DNA of 64,000 bases from Methanospirillum stamsii. Lineage in GTDB: Archaea > Halobacteriota > Methanomicrobia > Methanomicrobiales > Methanospirillaceae. Below, piece after piece: positions 63,884 through 64,000 of this stretch. Location of the stretch: assembly GCF_046244385.1 (NCBI RefSeq), contig NZ_CP176366.1, positions 3,224,001 to 3,288,000 on the forward strand. Direction: 5' to 3'. Position 1 is the stretch's first letter; each line of letters begins with the position of its first letter. Position numbers and translations under genes: made by a program. Under the pieces are notes generated by a model, which worked only from the letters and a program-made list of their open reading frames with translations, was not told where the DNA came from and made no database searches.

Positions 63884-64000
63884 TTGTCTCATAATTTTCA
63901 GGTTAATATTATTGAGAGTTGACAACATGCTGCGAATAAGCTATTTGGAAGAGTGATTAATCACATATAAAGAACTGAAAGGTAATCAAATAGCCTCTTC
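63884..64000. other. Right-edge spacer, nothing recognised
   Basis: The final 117 bases hold no gene start or repeat that can be identified within the window. Confidence 0.4.

Overview
The window is most likely chromosomal DNA of a hydrogenotrophic methanogenic archaeon of the Methanomicrobiales, in the style of Methanospirillum. The evidence is a coenzyme F430 biosynthesis operon (cfbA-cfbE-cfbD-cfbB), a methanogenesis marker protein 9 gene, an archaeal D-aminoacyl-tRNA deacylase, paired archaeal moeA genes, TATA-type promoters, AT-rich DNA and many PAS-domain signalling proteins. The genus is an inference; no rRNA is present.

Layout. 1-4.0 kb: an IS21-type element cut by the left edge, a zinc-finger/Mrr-type nuclease, and 1.1 kb of decayed DNA. 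4.1-16.6 kb is the core metabolic block: tRNA-Glu, ilvE, the cfb operon on the minus strand, then a plus-strand operon of marker protein 9, a CitG-like protein and a DUF447 flavoprotein. It continues with a minus-strand molybdopterin operon (a 58-aa Cys-containing protein, moeA, and moeA fused to a binding-protein-like domain) and the tRNA deacylase. 16.6-21.6 kb: a hybrid histidine kinase, a REC-PAS partner and a convergent HTH-multi-PAS sensor. 21.7-28.2 kb: secreted or surface proteins (GWN-repeat, PEGA, TPR/propeller/transglutaminase-like, and a new duplicated domain). 28.2-41.7 kb: a surface-glycan region with five glycosyltransferases, a flippase, a GT-C-like membrane protein, a P-loop kinase and a secreted PKD protein.

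42.0-54.7 kb is a toxin-antitoxin and mobile-element island. It holds an AbrB-type antitoxin with a RelE-like toxin carrying an in-frame stop, an RHH/PIN pair, two convergent HicAB pairs, an IS1634-like element, and an IS21 element with stop codons in both genes. It also holds a duplicated module of two convergent ATPase genes (DUF4143 type and DUF234 type). One copy is intact, one is decapitated next to the IS21 element, and a third is only a fragment. All three DUF234-type copies share a tandem palindromic operator at the start codon. 55.4-63.9 kb is a second glycan cluster: nucleotide-sugar epimerase and dehydrogenase, acetyltransferase, PaaK-like ligase, polysaccharide deacetylase-like protein, flippase and FemAB-like transferase.

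How the parts work together: the cfb operon makes the nickel cofactor of methyl-coenzyme M reductase; the moeA genes serve Mo/W enzymes such as formate and formylmethanofuran dehydrogenases; the two glycan clusters probably build and export the cell-surface polysaccharide or S-layer/sheath glycan. The best leads for something undescribed are the duplicated convergent ATPase module with its conserved operator, the small Cys-containing protein in the moeA operon, the marker-9/CitG/DUF447 operon, the zinc-finger Mrr nuclease and the duplicated secreted domain at 26.5-28.2 kb. All calls come from reading the sequence; no database search was run.
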